Source: Sepiola atlantica
Lineage: Eukaryota; Mollusca; Cephalopoda; Sepiida; Sepiolidae
Assembly: GCA_963556195.1 (NCBI GenBank)
Contig: OY744553.1
Location: forward strand, 4,982,959-5,046,958
Reading direction: 5' to 3'
DNA length: 64,000 nucleotides
Notes under the pieces: generated by a model
Database searches by the model: none
Told to the model about the DNA's origin: nothing
What the model saw: the letters and a program-made list of their open reading frames with translations, nothing else
Shown here: piece by piece, positions 63,417-64,000 of the stretch
How the letters are laid out: each line of letters opens with the position of its first letter
How positions within the stretch are numbered: position 1 is the stretch's first letter
Program-made: the position numbers and the translations under genes

Positions 63417-63419
<3 letters not shown>
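62925..63419 (-). mobile_element. Hammerhead-bearing element between TA arrays
   Basis: 495 bp between two (TA)n tracts. The minus strand carries GCTCAATATACTGGATA (shared with 37.7 kb) and then a hammerhead at 63085-63038. A 61-residue minus frame (63089-63274) has no recognisable family. Confidence 0.6.
63038..63085 (-). ncRNA. Hammerhead ribozyme motif
   Basis: Minus strand: TTCCT, core CTGATGA (plus 63074-63080), stem II AAGAT/ATCTT, GAA, stem III AAGC/GGTTT-type, A17 at plus 63043, AGGAA (5-bp stem I). Third member of the UUA group with 34528-34605 and 37797-37844. Confidence 0.7.

Positions 63420-63505
<86 letters not shown>
63420..63505. repeat. (TA)43 array
   Basis: Longest pure TA run in the window. 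Confidence 0.97.
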
Positions 63506-63507
<2 letters not shown>

Positions 63508-64000
63508 TATTTAATTTTGTATTATTTACATTTTGTTATCTTTTTACATTTATGAGGACGGTTTATAACAACTGTTGACAATATATTTAAAGATGACCAT
63601 GTTGTAGCCCTCAGGGAAGCATCTTTTGACATATCGTAAATGCTGTAACATTTCATTTCTGCTGTCATTGCATCATCACATACCGGCTGAAATGGGAAGT
63701 TTTCTCTTTTAATGTTTTTATTTGAGTGAGTTAAAATTTGACACTAGGTTGTTTATTTGAGTGAGGTAAGTTGCCCTGTTTTTTGGGGGGAGGGGGGGGG
63801 CTTTTTTTTTTCACTGCAAACCTGAAACCTGGCTTGAGCTGTCATGGACACAACATTAATCTGGCTCAGACACCTTTGAGCAAGGTGCTGGAAATGAAAG
63901 GGAATAAAAAAAATTTAATGAAAGAAATAAAAAAGCATATTTTTTTATATAAGAATAAAAAAAACATTTTTTTTAAGAAAAGAAAATTTTTTTTAAACAA
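63506..64000. other. Unassigned intron 8 sequence
   Basis: AT-rich, with G and A runs near the end. No further exon of the drebrin-like gene is visible. Confidence 0.5.

Overview
This is eukaryotic intronic DNA, very AT-rich and dense in repeats, carrying the first eight coding exons of one protein-coding gene on the + strand. Spliced by eye, the exons join in frame into the N-terminal 251 residues of a drebrin-like / Abp1-type actin-binding protein (DBNL family): an ADF-homology domain followed by the start of a charged coiled coil. The remaining exons (proline-rich part and any SH3 domain) must lie beyond base 64000. The 40.6 kb first intron, short exons, CCCTAA-type repeats and abundant SINE/LINE debris suggest a large animal genome, most plausibly a mollusc and perhaps a cephalopod. 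The organism call is inference.

Layout: 1-256 promoter and 5' UTR; exon 1 at 257-339; intron 1 at 340-40897; exons 2-8 at 40898-40953, 43822-43934, 45360-45434, 49172-49312, 51015-51092, 54983-55069 and 60025-60144; 60145-64000 lies in intron 8. Apart from the exons I find no complete, undamaged gene. The long open frames lie in simple repeats or are broken retrotransposon pieces.

Intron 1 holds, in order: fold-back elements and a 330-bp tandem dimer (0.6-2.2 kb); LINE remnants with a U2-snRNA-headed SINE inserted between a 13-bp target duplication (2.2-3.7 kb); about 1 kb of telomere-like CCCTAA variants (4.0-5.0 kb); a 0.6 kb fold-back (7 kb); two copies of a 17-18 bp minisatellite block separated by a 58-bp minisatellite (8-13.6 kb); LINE, SINE, Helitron-like and simple repeats (14-27 kb); a cluster of hammerhead-ribozyme elements (27.8-28.8 kb); a duplicated block flanking a 35-bp minisatellite (29-32 kb); a 127-bp tandem array (33.5-34.1 kb); and more hammerhead elements (34.5-38 kb). 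The later introns carry LINE 3' ends, tandem arrays, a tail duplication of exon 4, a clean non-autonomous Helitron (58950-59924), mariner-type MITEs and further hammerhead elements.

The most interesting signal is a scattered set of hammerhead self-cleaving ribozyme motifs (CTGANGA, stem II, GAA, stem III, NUH cleavage site, stem I) on both strands. At least eight have helix-level support, and many more are degenerate. Two elements (28296-28642 and 61349-61682) have the retrozyme layout: two direct copies of the ribozyme that define circular monomers of 347 and 334 nt. In four elements a tRNA-like block (RNA polymerase III A/B-box type) lies just 5' of the ribozyme, with a spacing of 29-32 nt in all but one. 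Most of these elements abut long (TA)n arrays, and several are fold-backs. Three good motifs lie in the sense orientation of the host gene, inside its first intron.
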